This document shows positions 25,206 to 33,878 of a stretch of DNA of 64,000 nucleotides, in pieces. This DNA is from Actinomyces faecalis. Lineage in GTDB: Bacteria; Actinomycetota; Actinomycetes; Actinomycetales; Actinomycetaceae. The stretch covers positions 2,604,001 through 2,668,000 of the forward strand of contig NZ_CP063418.1 in the NCBI RefSeq assembly GCF_013184985.2, read 5' to 3'. A model generated the notes under the pieces. The model worked only from the letters and a program-made list of their open reading frames with translations. It did no database searches and was not told the origin of the DNA. The position numbers were made by a program, and so were the translations under genes. The stretch's first letter is position 1, and each line of letters begins with the position of its first letter.

Positions 25206-26210
25206 TCACTCGGTAGCCAGGCCGGTGGACAGGTAGTCGCGGTGGGCAGGCTCGCTCCACAGGGCAAGTGGGTTGTGCTCTGGCTGCACACGTGCGGCGT
25301 AACGACCGTCCGCGCCGGTAAGCACGCCGCTGTCGACCAGCTGCTCAGCCGTGACCTGGCCAGGACACGCAAGCAGGTCTCGGGCGTAGGCCCACAGCTG
25401 GGGATAGTGGGTCAGCGGGCTCGGGTCCGGGCCATAGTCCTGAAGCAGGGCGGCCAGGAGCCGGCTATCTGCGGCAGTGGGCCGGGGTCCCTCCAGGTAG
25501 CGGGAGGAGCCCAGGTACTGATTGAGACGCTTGAGCCGGTGCTCGTCTTCAGCATCCTGCCGGTCAGACTCGCGGCGCCTGTCACCTGCCAGGCTTTCAG
25601 CGTCGGCGAGCGCCGTGGACGCGCGTGCTGCTCGCCAGGCCGCGGCCTCCTGCCCCAGCTGCCGGGTGTAGACCAGCAGCCGTTGACCAGAGTCGACAAT
25701 TCGGTCCTCGCGCTCCGGACGGCGGATGTAGCCCAGGTGCTCGTACATGCGATGGGCGCCGTGCATCTGGGGGCCGGAGTGGATAGCGATCCGGGTGGCA
25801 CCGCGCGCCTGAGCGAGCTGCTCCACGTGCTCCAGTAGTGCTCGGGCCACACCACGGCCACCAGCACTGGCTCTGACCGCAAGACGCCCGAAGGACTGTT
25901 CCAGCTCACCATCAGGGCCGGCCTGCACGGTGCGTGGGATGAAGACGGCACCCAGGATTTCTTCTCCCCGGCCCTGGCCCACATGGGTGGCACGCACCTC
26001 AATAGCGAGGTAAAGATCCTCCCCTTGCTCCAGGTGCCCCTCAATGTCACACAGGTTGGCCCGGTAGCCGGGGGTGATCCAGAAGCGGGAGGTGAAGGCC
26101 TCGAGCAGCAGGGCCCGTACCTCCTCGTACTCGCTGGGCTCAGCACGGCGCAGTGTGACAGGCAGGTGGGCGGCGGGTGCAGGTGCAGGTTCCAGGACTG
26201 TGCTGGTCAT
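25206..26210 (-). CDS. Fusion protein: GNAT acetyltransferase + GST C-terminal-like domain
   Basis: 334 residues. Residues about 15-180 are a GNAT N-acetyltransferase: acetyl-CoA loop in RASAGGRGVARALLEHVEQL and the MYEHLGYIRR end motif. Residues about 185-334 resemble the helical GST C-terminal domain of the neighbouring gene: RYLEGPRPTAADSRLLAALL and YPQLWAYARDLLACPG align with YLFGDRLTDSDIRLFVTL and FPHLWAYARDLHATPG. No thioredoxin-like GST N-domain is present. Start ATG at 26210 overlaps the ATPase stop by four bases. Acetylation of an imported amine (for example an S-modified cysteine) is inferred from context; the architecture is unusual. Confidence 0.75.
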   Translation of the reverse strand: MTSTVLEPAPAPAAHLPVTLRRAEPSEYEEVRALLLEAFTSRFWITPGYRANLCDIEGHLEQGEDLYLAIEVRATHVGQGRGEEILGAVFIPRTVQAGPDGELEQSFGRLAVRASAGGRGVARALLEHVEQLAQARGATRIAIHSGPQMHGAHRMYEHLGYIRRPEREDRIVDSGQRLLVYTRQLGQEAAAWRAARASTALADAESLAGDRRRESDRQDAEDEHRLKRLNQYLGSSRYLEGPRPTAADSRLLAALLQDYGPDPSPLTHYPQLWAYARDLLACPGQVTAEQLVDSGVLTGADGRYAARVQPEHNPLALWSEPAHRDYLSTGLATE

Positions 26211-28078
26211 CGTTGCTCCTCAGGTAGCTGGGGAAGAGCGGCCAGCAGCCGCTTGGTGTAGGGGTGCTGCGGGTGGTGGAAGACTTCATCCACCTCTCCG
26301 CTCTCAACAACCTGGCCGTCCTTCATCACCAGGACGTCATCTGCCAGGTGGTGGATGACGCCGAGATCGTGGCTGATGAACACGATGGCGGCACCCGTAC
26401 GGGCACGCAGATGCACCAGGAGGTCGAGGATCTGGGCCTGGATGGAGACATCAAGGGCCGAGACCGCCTCGTCGGCGATGATGACGTCCGGCTCGCTGAC
26501 CAGGGCCCGGGCGATCGCCACGCGCTGGCGCTGTCCACCAGAGAGCTCCCGCGGACTGGCCTCCAGTCGGCTCGCTGGAAGCCCAACGAGTCGGGCCGCC
26601 TCCTGGACCTTGTGCGCAATCTCGTGACGTGTCAGTCGGGTGCCCGGGGACGGGACCCCATGCCGGCCCGCCGCGACGCGTAGGGGCTCGCTGATTACCT
26701 CGCGGACGCTGTAACGCGGGTCGAAGGAGCTCAGTGGGTCCTGGCTGATGATCTGGATGCGGGGACGGCGCGCACGCCGCTGCTGTTCAGCGAGCGGTAC
26801 CCAGGGCTCGCCGTCGAGGGTGACGGTGCCGGAGTCGGCAGGTGCCAGGGCGATGAGCAGGCGTGCCAGGGTGGACTTCCCGGACCCGGACTCACCAACG
26901 ATCCCGAGCGTCTGGCCGGGCAGGACCTCCACGTCCACATCCCGCACCGCCTGGCGCCGTGTCCCGGCAGGCCCAGCAAAAGACTTGGACAGACCCGCCG
27001 CAGCCAGGACCGGGCTGGCTGCGCGGTCGATGGGAGCGCGCTGCGGCTCACGCTCGCCTGAGGCAAGCAGGGTCCCACGGGAGGAGGCTGAGGGAACGGC
27101 AGCAAGCAGGCGGCGGGTGTAGGGGTGGGAGGGGCGGGTGAGGACCTCGTGGCTCGGGCCGGCCTCCACCACCTCGCCGTCCTTCATGACCAGGACCTGA
27201 TCGCACACCTGCCCGACGACGGCCAGGTCGTGTGAGATGAGCAGGAGCGCCGCCCCTGCCTCACGCCGGTCCGCCAGTACCTCCAGGACCTGGGCCTGGA
27301 CCGTGACGTCCAGGGCGGTGGTGGGCTCATCAGCGATGATGAGGTCTGGCTTACCGGCGATGGCCGAGGCGATGAGGGCACGCTGACGCAGGCCTCCCGA
27401 CAACTCATGCGGGTACTGGTCAACCCTCAGCTCAGGATCGGGCACGCCGACCTCCTCCAGCAGGGCGATCGCCCGCTCACGCTCTGCCGCGCGCAGAGCA
27501 GCGCCACCAAGTGGGCGGCGTCCCGCAGCCTCGCGCTCCTCGTTAAGGACACCGGTCAGCCGCAGGGTCTCCGTGATTTCCTGGCCCACCGTCCGCAGAG
27601 GGTCGAGGCTCGTCAGGGCGTCTTGGAGAACCAGTCCGATACGGCGCCCGCGGATGGTACGCCACTGCCGGTCACTGAGGGCGGCAGCATCGTGGCCCAT
27701 CACCTCCAGCTGGGCAGCTGTGATCCTGCTGCGTCCTGAGGTCAGGCCCACCAGCGTGCGTGCGGTGACGGACTTTCCTGATCCAGACTCACCGACGATG
27801 CCGATGGCCTGGCCAGGCAGGATCGTCAGGTTGAGACCGCGCACGGCGTCGACCACCTCATGGGCCCGCAGGCCCTGGTGCTGATGCTGACGACGCCGGC
27901 TCCAGCCTCGGCTCGGCGGATCGAAGGAGACGGACAGGTCGCGAACCACGACCAGGGGATGGGGGCTGAGCCTCGCGTCCGTACTCTGCTGTCCAGCCCA
28001 CGGCAAGGCGTCTGCCCCGCTTCCTGGCTCACGGGCAGGCAGGGTGGGCACGTGTGCCGGGGTGGTGACGGCGCTCAT
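26207..28078 (-). CDS. Fused double ABC ATPase (DppD-DppF type)
   Basis: 623 residues with two complete nucleotide-binding domains. Domain 1: Walker A GESGSGKSVTA, signature LSGGLRQR, Walker B region IIADEPTTALD. Domain 2: Walker A GESGSGKSTLA, signature LSGGQRQR, Walker B region IIADEAVSALD. Such fusions drive Dpp/Opp-type peptide importers. The end PYTKRLLAALPQLPEEQR is the usual oligopeptide ATPase tail. In domain 2 the Walker B-following proline of DEPTSALD is replaced (DEAVSALD), which is common in the DppF half. Overlaps the preceding permease and following GNAT-GST genes by four bases each. Confidence 0.92.
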   Translation of the reverse strand: MSAVTTPAHVPTLPAREPGSGADALPWAGQQSTDARLSPHPLVVVRDLSVSFDPPSRGWSRRRQHQHQGLRAHEVVDAVRGLNLTILPGQAIGIVGESGSGKSVTARTLVGLTSGRSRITAAQLEVMGHDAAALSDRQWRTIRGRRIGLVLQDALTSLDPLRTVGQEITETLRLTGVLNEEREAAGRRPLGGAALRAAERERAIALLEEVGVPDPELRVDQYPHELSGGLRQRALIASAIAGKPDLIIADEPTTALDVTVQAQVLEVLADRREAGAALLLISHDLAVVGQVCDQVLVMKDGEVVEAGPSHEVLTRPSHPYTRRLLAAVPSASSRGTLLASGEREPQRAPIDRAASPVLAAAGLSKSFAGPAGTRRQAVRDVDVEVLPGQTLGIVGESGSGKSTLARLLIALAPADSGTVTLDGEPWVPLAEQQRRARRPRIQIISQDPLSSFDPRYSVREVISEPLRVAAGRHGVPSPGTRLTRHEIAHKVQEAARLVGLPASRLEASPRELSGGQRQRVAIARALVSEPDVIIADEAVSALDVSIQAQILDLLVHLRARTGAAIVFISHDLGVIHHLADDVLVMKDGQVVESGEVDEVFHHPQHPYTKRLLAALPQLPEEQR

Positions 28079-28977
28079 GCGGTCCTCCTCTCATAGGCTG
28101 TCTTGAAGGCGCGACCCAGAACGTTGGCGGAGACGACGGTGGCGGTCAGGACGAGTCCTGCGACGATCCCGGTCCAGGGAGCGATCTGGAGGAAGTCGCG
28201 GGCGTCAGCGAGGATCGCGCCCCACTCCGGCGTAGGCGGTTGAGGTCCCAGACCGAGGAAGGACAGGGAAGCCGCGCCGATAATTGCCGAGCCCAGCTCG
28301 ATCGTGGCGATCACTGGGAGGACCCCCAGGGAGTTCGGCAGTACGTGACGAAGGACGAGGGGCAGGGAGGGCAGGCCGAAGCTACGTGCCTGGGCGACGT
28401 ACTCGGAGGCGACCACGCGCCGGGTCTGCGTACGTACAACCCTGGCGTAGGTGGGCACGGTGGCAATGCCGAGGGTGACAGCGAGGTTGCCAATACCTGC
28501 CCCCGTGATGCCAATGACCACCAGGGCTAGGAGGATAGAGGGGAAGGATGCCAGGACGTCAATGAGGCGGGAGAGCAGGGTATCGACCCGTCCGCCCGCG
28601 ATACCGGCAACCAGTCCGACGACGAGGCCGATACTCACAGCAACCAGCGTCGCCGTGACACCGATGGTCAGCGAGTAACGCGCGCCGTAGACAATACGGC
28701 TGAGCAGATCGCGTCCCAGGTAGTCGGTCCCCAGGAGGTGCTCGGCCGAGGGAGGATGGTTGAGCCGCAGCGGGTCCGTGGTCAACGGGTCGGTCGAGGT
28801 GAACAGTGAGGGAACCACAGCGGCCAGGACGACGACGCCCAGGACCGCTGCCGCCAGAACGGTGGAGGGACGCGGCCGGTGACGTGCGAGCCGTCGGAGG
28901 TGATCGGCCAGCTCTGGTGAGTGGGCCAGGCTCACGGCGATCAGTGGTGAGGTGGGGCGGATCGTTGTTGTTGTCAT
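28075..28977 (-). CDS. ABC transporter permease (DppC-like)
   Basis: 300 residues, about six transmembrane helices. DPLTTDPLRLNHPPSAEHLLGTDYLGRDLLSR is the family pattern in which HLLGTDYLGRDLLSRI marks DppC/OppC permeases; the EAA loop reads SEYVAQARSFGLPSLPLVLRH. C-terminal end GAILADARDFLQIAPW is also standard. Second permease of the peptide/opine importer; the preceding gap of 126 bases holds no terminator. Confidence 0.9.
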   Translation of the reverse strand: MTTTTIRPTSPLIAVSLAHSPELADHLRRLARHRPRPSTVLAAAVLGVVVLAAVVPSLFTSTDPLTTDPLRLNHPPSAEHLLGTDYLGRDLLSRIVYGARYSLTIGVTATLVAVSIGLVVGLVAGIAGGRVDTLLSRLIDVLASFPSILLALVVIGITGAGIGNLAVTLGIATVPTYARVVRTQTRRVVASEYVAQARSFGLPSLPLVLRHVLPNSLGVLPVIATIELGSAIIGAASLSFLGLGPQPPTPEWGAILADARDFLQIAPWTGIVAGLVLTATVVSANVLGRAFKTAYERRTA

Positions 28978-29103
28978 GATCGTCTTTCAGTGGCACGTGT
29001 GCTCAGGGAGGGGGTCGTGACAGGGGTGGCAGCGGCAAGGACGCCGGTGGGTAGAGGTGCAGACAGGGCGGGACGCCAGCTTCAGGAGGCTGCGCCGTCG
29101 TGC

Positions 29104-30159
29104 TCAGCGGCGCCGACGCATTCGCGGGTCGATCCACAACGCGACCAGGTCCACCACGGTCGAGGCGATGACGAACACCGCCGAGGCGAAGAAGGACAGG
29201 CCGAGGATGACGGGGACATCCTGGGAGTGGACCGCCGCCACCGCGATATGACCCAGGCCGGAGCGGCCAAAGACCTGCTCGGTGATCGCCGCCCCGCCCA
29301 GCAGTCCGCCCACGATGAGACCACCGATCGTCAGGGCTGGCAGACAGGCGTGACGCAGCGCATGGACAATCTTGACGCGGGCCACCGAGGCGCCTCGGGA
29401 GCGGGAGGTCAGGACGTAGGGAGCCGCCAGCTCGGCGTCGAGGTCCTCGCGCAGGACCTGGGTGAGGTAGGCACCGGTCGGCACACCAATGGCCAGAGCC
29501 GGCAGGACCAGGGCACGCAGGCCGTCCGTGCCAACCACAGGGAACCAGCGCAGCTGGAAGGAGAAGAGCGTCAGCAGGAGCAGGCCCAGCCAGAAGCTCG
29601 GCACGGACAGGATCATCAGCTCCAGGGCGCCGGCCACCCGACGCAGGAGGCCACGGCGTCCCGACAGGCTCAGGGACAGCAACAAAGCAATCACGACGGC
29701 GATCAGCAGCGCGGCCCCAGCGAGCTGGAGGGTGGCACCGATCTGGGAGGAGAAGATCTCTACAACGGGACGGTTCTGGACGTAGGAGATACCGAAGTCC
29801 CCACGGAGAAGGCCACCGAGGTACGCCAGGTACTGGACGAGGACGGGGCGGTCCAGCCCCCACTCGGCGATGACGCGTGAGCGCAGCTCAGGATCGTTGC
29901 GCTCCAGCCCCAGGAGGGTGTCCACCGTGTCGCCGGGGGCGAGGTGGATGCCGATGAAGGTGAGGGTGACTGCGAGCCAGACCACGACCACCGCCTGGAT
30001 GGTGCGCCCAGCCAGGAGACGTGCCAGGTGCTGGCGCCGCTGGCTGCGCTGCTCCCGCGCGTCTTGGTTCTCGCGGGTGGCAACACCCGGGGTAGGGGTC
30101 GACGTCGTCGCGACGTCATGGTCAATCGCTGTCAGGGTGGGGGTGGCGGCTGCGCTCAC
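29104..30159 (-). CDS. ABC transporter permease (DppB-like), first structural gene of the operon
   Basis: 351 residues with about six transmembrane helices after a charged N-terminal tail of about 50 residues that is longer than usual. Family marks: HLAPGDTVDTLLG, WGLDRPVLVQYLAYLGGLLRGD, and the EAA loop APYVLTSRSRGASVARVKIVH. Start: GTG at 30159 after GAGGACC. The 117 bases between the cysteine-rich leader ORF (ends 30277) and this start carry no clear terminator. Confidence 0.9.
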   Translation of the reverse strand: MSAAATPTLTAIDHDVATTSTPTPGVATRENQDAREQRSQRRQHLARLLAGRTIQAVVVVWLAVTLTFIGIHLAPGDTVDTLLGLERNDPELRSRVIAEWGLDRPVLVQYLAYLGGLLRGDFGISYVQNRPVVEIFSSQIGATLQLAGAALLIAVVIALLLSLSLSGRRGLLRRVAGALELMILSVPSFWLGLLLLTLFSFQLRWFPVVGTDGLRALVLPALAIGVPTGAYLTQVLREDLDAELAAPYVLTSRSRGASVARVKIVHALRHACLPALTIGGLIVGGLLGGAAITEQVFGRSGLGHIAVAAVHSQDVPVILGLSFFASAVFVIASTVVDLVALWIDPRMRRRR

Positions 30160-30276
30160 GGTTGGTCCTCATGTCCCGGGCTGGTGGCCGTGGCGCCAGG
30201 TACGACAGCACGCACGGCCCTGGTGGGAGGGGACGCCCGCGCGAATGGATGTGAGCCGTCAGTGAGAGTAACCCTC

Positions 30277-30417
30277 TCAGCGGTGGTGGCTGCCAGCTGC
30301 GCGGACGCCCTTGGGCATACAGCAGCGACAACAGGCCATCGGCAGGCCGAGGGCACGGACCTGGGCAGCACGAGCGTCACGCGGAAGCGCCTGGGAGAGG
30401 CGATCGGTGCACGTCAT
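30277..30417 (-). CDS. Cysteine-rich leader peptide (candidate attenuation uORF)
   Basis: 46 codons from an ATG at 30417 preceded by AAAGGACCTGAC, a good ribosome site. The peptide contains MTCTDRLSQALP at its start and the cluster MACCRCCMPKG at residues 31-41, with four cysteines in five codons (TGT TGT CGC TGC TGT). It is the first open frame of the transcript of the eight-gene operon. Short ORFs ending in or containing cysteine clusters are known in actinobacteria as cysteine-responsive leaders upstream of sulfur genes. The regulatory role here is inferred; the ORF and ribosome site are directly visible. Confidence 0.55.
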   Translation of the reverse strand: MTCTDRLSQALPRDARAAQVRALGLPMACCRCCMPKGVRAAGSHHR

Positions 30418-30463
30418 GTCAGGTCCTTTGGTGGGGCGCGGCCAGATACCGCGAGGTGGCCGC

Positions 30464-30495
30464 AGTGTAGGCAGAAACGACCTGAGGCTTGTCAA
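30464..30495 (-). promoter_or_regulatory. Candidate promoter of the transport operon
   Basis: On the reverse strand TTGACA (30490-30495) and TACACT (30464-30469), separated by 20 bases, which is longer than optimal; transcription would start near 30457, about 40 bases before the leader peptide ATG. Confidence 0.4.
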
Positions 30496-30546
30496 GTGCG
30501 GTCGTGGTTCTCTGTGCCGCTTCTACGGCGGGATAGGAGTAAGAAC

Positions 30547-30589
30547 GATTCCCTGTGTCTCCAGCTTTTCGCTGGAGACACAGGGAATC
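30547..30589. terminator. Hairpin between focA-like gene and the operon promoter
   Basis: Perfect 19-bp stem GATTCCCTGTGTCTCCAGC (30547-30565), loop TTTTC, complement at 30571-30589. It is 120 bases beyond the end of the leftward formate/nitrite transporter gene and just upstream of the operon promoter, so it isolates the two. Confidence 0.8.
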
Positions 30590-30710
30590 CTTGGTTGGAG
30601 GCCAGGCGGTCGAGACACGCAATGTATGAGACGTCACATACACGTGGCGTCTTACGAGGTGGTCATCGCCTCAGGCCTGCTGTGCCCGCAGGCGCGGTCG
30701 GCTACGGGGC

Positions 30711-31550
30711 TCACGAGGTCGTGGCGGCCTCCTTCCGGCTCTGCTCCTGCTCCGCACGCGCCTGCGCACCGCCCTCCTCGATCTTGTGGGCAGCCAAGTA
30801 GGCCAGGGCTACGAAGACCGCCCCGCCCACGATGTTTCCGGCTCCCACGATGAGGATGTTGCGGGCTGCCGCAGCCAGGGTGCCGCCGTCGACGCCCTCG
30901 AAGATTCCTAGGGCGAAGGTGGTCATATTGGCCACGACGTGCTCGAAGCCAGAGGTCACGAAGGCAGCCAGGCACCATGCCATGGCGATCATCTTGGCCA
31001 CCTCACTGGTGGATCGGGTGACGCACCAGATCGCCAGGCACACCAGCACATTACACATGATGCCGCGCGTGAAGAGCTGGATCGCGGTGTAGTGACTGCC
31101 CTTGTTGAGCACGGCAGCAGCCAGCATCGCACCGCCCGCCGTCTCGGGCCCGAGCACCCCGGCTAGATGAACCAGGTAGGCCAGGACAATCGATCCCAGG
31201 AGGTTGCCCACGAGCATGAACAGCAGGACGCCGGCACCCTTGGCCCAGGTGATGGTTTTGCGCGCCCCACCGATCGTGAAGGTCATCATGGCGCTGGTGG
31301 CCAGCTCGCCTCCGGCGAAGACGCACAGGATGAGGCCGATACCAAAGACGAGCCCGCCCACGAGGGGGGCCCAGGGATCACCGGCCTCCTTCATGGGGCC
31401 TGCGGCGGTGAACATGAAGACGTCGGCGATCCCGATGTAGGCGCCGGCGAGCATGGTGGAGATCAGGAAGGGGAAGGGTTTGCGTGCCCCGCCAGTACGG
31501 GTGACGGCATAGCCGCCCTGGTACTCGACGTTCTGAGTGACGGTCAGCAT
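30711..31550 (-). CDS. Formate/nitrite transporter family channel (FocA/NirC)
   Basis: About 279 residues with six transmembrane helices. Family signature blocks: FLISTMLAGAYIGIADVF near the N-terminus, GGELATSAMMTFTIG (broken helix after TM2), LVCLAIWCVTRS and GFEHVVANMTTFALGI (broken helix of TM5, containing the conserved EH.VANM). Forms a pentameric channel for formate, nitrite or hydrosulfide. The conserved pore histidine is in GFEHVVANM-type context. Start chosen at ATG 31550 (MLTVTQN); an ATG at 31568 is also in frame. Which anion it carries cannot be told; no nitrite reductase or formate lyase is nearby. Confidence 0.85.
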   Translation of the reverse strand: MLTVTQNVEYQGGYAVTRTGGARKPFPFLISTMLAGAYIGIADVFMFTAAGPMKEAGDPWAPLVGGLVFGIGLILCVFAGGELATSAMMTFTIGGARKTITWAKGAGVLLFMLVGNLLGSIVLAYLVHLAGVLGPETAGGAMLAAAVLNKGSHYTAIQLFTRGIMCNVLVCLAIWCVTRSTSEVAKMIAMAWCLAAFVTSGFEHVVANMTTFALGIFEGVDGGTLAAAARNILIVGAGNIVGGAVFVALAYLAAHKIEEGGAQARAEQEQSRKEAATTS

Positions 31551-31628
31551 AAGAAGATGATCCCTCACCCTGGGGCTCGGCGCATGACTTTTGACCCAAG
31601 GGCTCTGACTTCCGGGCTCGCAACAGCC

Positions 31629-32612
31629 TCAGTCGGTGACGTGTCCGTCCGGGATGATGAAGGAGCAGCCCAGGGCAAAGGGGAAACCGGGCTGGAGGAT
31701 CACGTCAACGACGGGCTGCGCCATAGCGATCAGCCTCTCGACGTCCAGACCCTGCTGGGACGGCTCTCCCTGGTCGCCGCCTTCCTCGGCCTCCGCCAGG
31801 AGGCTGGAGTAGGGCACATCCAGGTCGAGCAGCGCCATCCCCCCGGAGTGCTGCGCCCGCTCCCACGCACCGCCCTCCACCTCCAGCAGGGTGCCGAGGT
31901 GAAAGTGCAGCACACCGTCGTCATCGACCTCACTAGGTGCCGACAGCAGGTGGTGCGCCTCAGGATCGTCAGGCGCCCGGAGCGTGAGCAGGAGGATGGC
32001 GCGGTCACGCGCCGCACGCAGCATGAGCCGCGCGATATGGACCGAGAACCCGGTGATGTCAAAGTCGCCGGCCGTCTCCCCCATGGCCTCCTGGATGCTC
32101 AGCGCCTCCGACAGGGGCACAGAAGCCCCGGAGCCAGGGTCGTTAACAGCCCGTCGGCCCGACGGCGTAGCAGCACGCAGCGTCAGGACCGGACCGACGG
32201 CGGAGCCAGCCTCCGCTCCTGACGCTGCGGCTGCGTCGTCGTCCGGCACGGGAGACGAATCAGCATCAGGTACGGTGGGAGGAAGGAGCGTTCCGGTCTC
32301 GACCCGCTCGCTCCACCCCTGTGGCACGGGCGAGGGTCCGGCCTCGGTCTCGACGTGGCCCAGACCCAGGACCTGGGCGAGGTCAGTGCCGTCCAGAGAG
32401 CGGTGCCAGGTGATCTGGGTGCCGTCGTGCCAGATCGGGACGACACCGTTGAAGGGCACACCGAAGCGCACGTGCTCCGGGCCCTCGGGCAGCCCGTCCG
32501 CGCAGGAGCCTTGGCCGTCGGCGTCGTCCTGCGGCGGCAGGCCGGGGATCGCGGGCTCCACCGTGTCCTGAGCCCCGCCCTGATCCGCCTGACCCACGAA
32601 GTACTCACTCAT
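31629..32612 (-). CDS. Hypothetical protein, acidic low-complexity middle, unknown function
   Basis: 327 residues, no family recognised. The N-terminal 45 residues are rich in D, G, Q and P; a first conserved-looking block (VRFGVPFNGVVPIWHDGTQI) is followed by an acidic disordered segment (about residues 100-150), then an alpha/beta-looking part with HIARLMLRAARDRAILLLTL and a GGAWERAQHSGGMALLDLDV segment. No signal peptide or membrane helix. ATG at 32612. It sits between the formate/nitrite channel gene and the broken fic gene, all on the same strand. Possibly a bacteriophage-independent cytoplasmic protein of unknown role. Confidence 0.55.
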   Translation of the reverse strand: MSEYFVGQADQGGAQDTVEPAIPGLPPQDDADGQGSCADGLPEGPEHVRFGVPFNGVVPIWHDGTQITWHRSLDGTDLAQVLGLGHVETEAGPSPVPQGWSERVETGTLLPPTVPDADSSPVPDDDAAAASGAEAGSAVGPVLTLRAATPSGRRAVNDPGSGASVPLSEALSIQEAMGETAGDFDITGFSVHIARLMLRAARDRAILLLTLRAPDDPEAHHLLSAPSEVDDDGVLHFHLGTLLEVEGGAWERAQHSGGMALLDLDVPYSSLLAEAEEGGDQGEPSQQGLDVERLIAMAQPVVDVILQPGFPFALGCSFIIPDGHVTD

Positions 32613-32639
32613 AGCCGCAAGCCTACGGGCTGACGAGTG

Positions 32640-33839
32640 TCAGGCCTCCTTCAGCAGGACGTCCAGCACCTCAGGCGCCACGAAACGTCTGGGCTGCCTC
32701 CCGGCCCCCTCGATCGCCGTGAGCATGCCCAGATCAACCAGCTGAGCGACCAGGCCATTCGCTCGGCTGTAGGACAGATGCAGAGCCTCCTCCACCCTCT
32801 TGACCGTGAAGGTCGGGTTAGCAACCGCGATGTCCACCAGCGCAGGCGCCTGGGCTGAACGAAGCGGAGACCCCGCAATCTGCTCCTTCATACGCTCCTG
32901 GACCTTGGCCAGGGCGAGCATCTGCCGACGTGTGGTTGTCGCCGCCTCAGTAAGCCCTTGCGCGAAGAACGACAGGAAACGGTCCCAGTCTCCATCAGTC
33001 GAGACCGCCAGGAGTGAGTCGTAGTACTCCGTCCGGCAGGCCTCGAACCACGGGGAGACCGCCAAGGTGGGCTCACTCAGAACCCCCTCATGCAACAATG
33101 ACAGGACAATAAGGTAGCGTCCCAGTCGGCCGTTGCCGTCCCGGAACGGGTGGAGAGTCTCAAATTGGTAGTGGGCCATCCCTGCGGCAACCACCGGGTC
33201 GATACTTGCCGTGTGCTCACGTGCCATCCAATCCAAGAGCTGCCTGACTCCGGCGCGCAACTGGTCTCCCGGCGGTGCGGGCACAAAACGCGCGCTCTCG
33301 ATCAGGGGAGCACGGGGGTCTCTGATGTCACGTCGTCCAATGACTACCTGCCCCGTGCGAAGCCGCCCAGACTCCACTTCAACGTCGGTTCCTCGCATGA
33401 GACGTCCCTGGAGGTCCTCAAGAAAGCCAAGCGTGACCGGACGTCCTTCCTGGACCCAGGAGAATCCGCTGTCCGCCATCGCGACGTAGTTCAGAACCTC
33501 GACCATCTCATGACTCGCCGGAGTGCCGTCGTCGGCGATGAGGACATCTGCGAGCGACGCATAGGTCCCCTCTAACGCCGAGGTAGACTATGCTTCGCGT
33601 CGAAGCGACGGCGTGCGCAACAGATACGGGTTGGGCAGCTGGCGGGCCGTGGCATCCAGCGCGGCAAGCGCACGACCCGCAGCGGCCACGGCTCGATAGG
33701 TCGCACCGGACAACATAGGCTCGTCCATCCCCAGTGGTGCGGGGACAAAGGCCTTGTGCGTCCATGAACCCCGTAGGTCCGACCCACTGATATCGACGAG
33801 TTCCCCCATAGCAGGGTTGGAGAACATCGTCAGATCCAT
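32640..33839 (-). pseudogene. Fic family protein interrupted by one in-frame TAG
   Basis: A single reading frame of 399 codons codes for a Fic_N + Fic + winged-HTH protein. The N-terminal part (from ATG 33839, MDLTMFSNP) contains WTHKAFVPAPLG and ARQLPNPYLLRTPSLRREA; then TAG at 33588-33590 (codon 84), after which the same frame continues STSALEGTYASLADVLIADD, exactly what follows Q in intact Fic proteins (RREAQSTSALEGTY). Catalytic motif HPFRDGNGRLGR begins at about residue 230. Fic enzymes usually AMPylate proteins. The STSALEG segment is the family's inhibitory-helix region. Translation could restart at a downstream ATG (33506) to give a 288-residue protein with the complete Fic motif but no N-domain. 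Confidence 0.85.
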
Positions 33840-33878
33840 ATATTCCCCTTCCAGCACTTCACGGTAACGACCCGACCA

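Noticed and set aside
24327..25838. 503-codon forward frame across the binding protein and GNAT-GST genes
   Set aside because: Overlaps two well-supported reverse genes and has no recognisable domain.
30464..30495. Considered as a standard sigma-A promoter
   Set aside because: The 20-base spacing is atypical, so it is reported only as a candidate.
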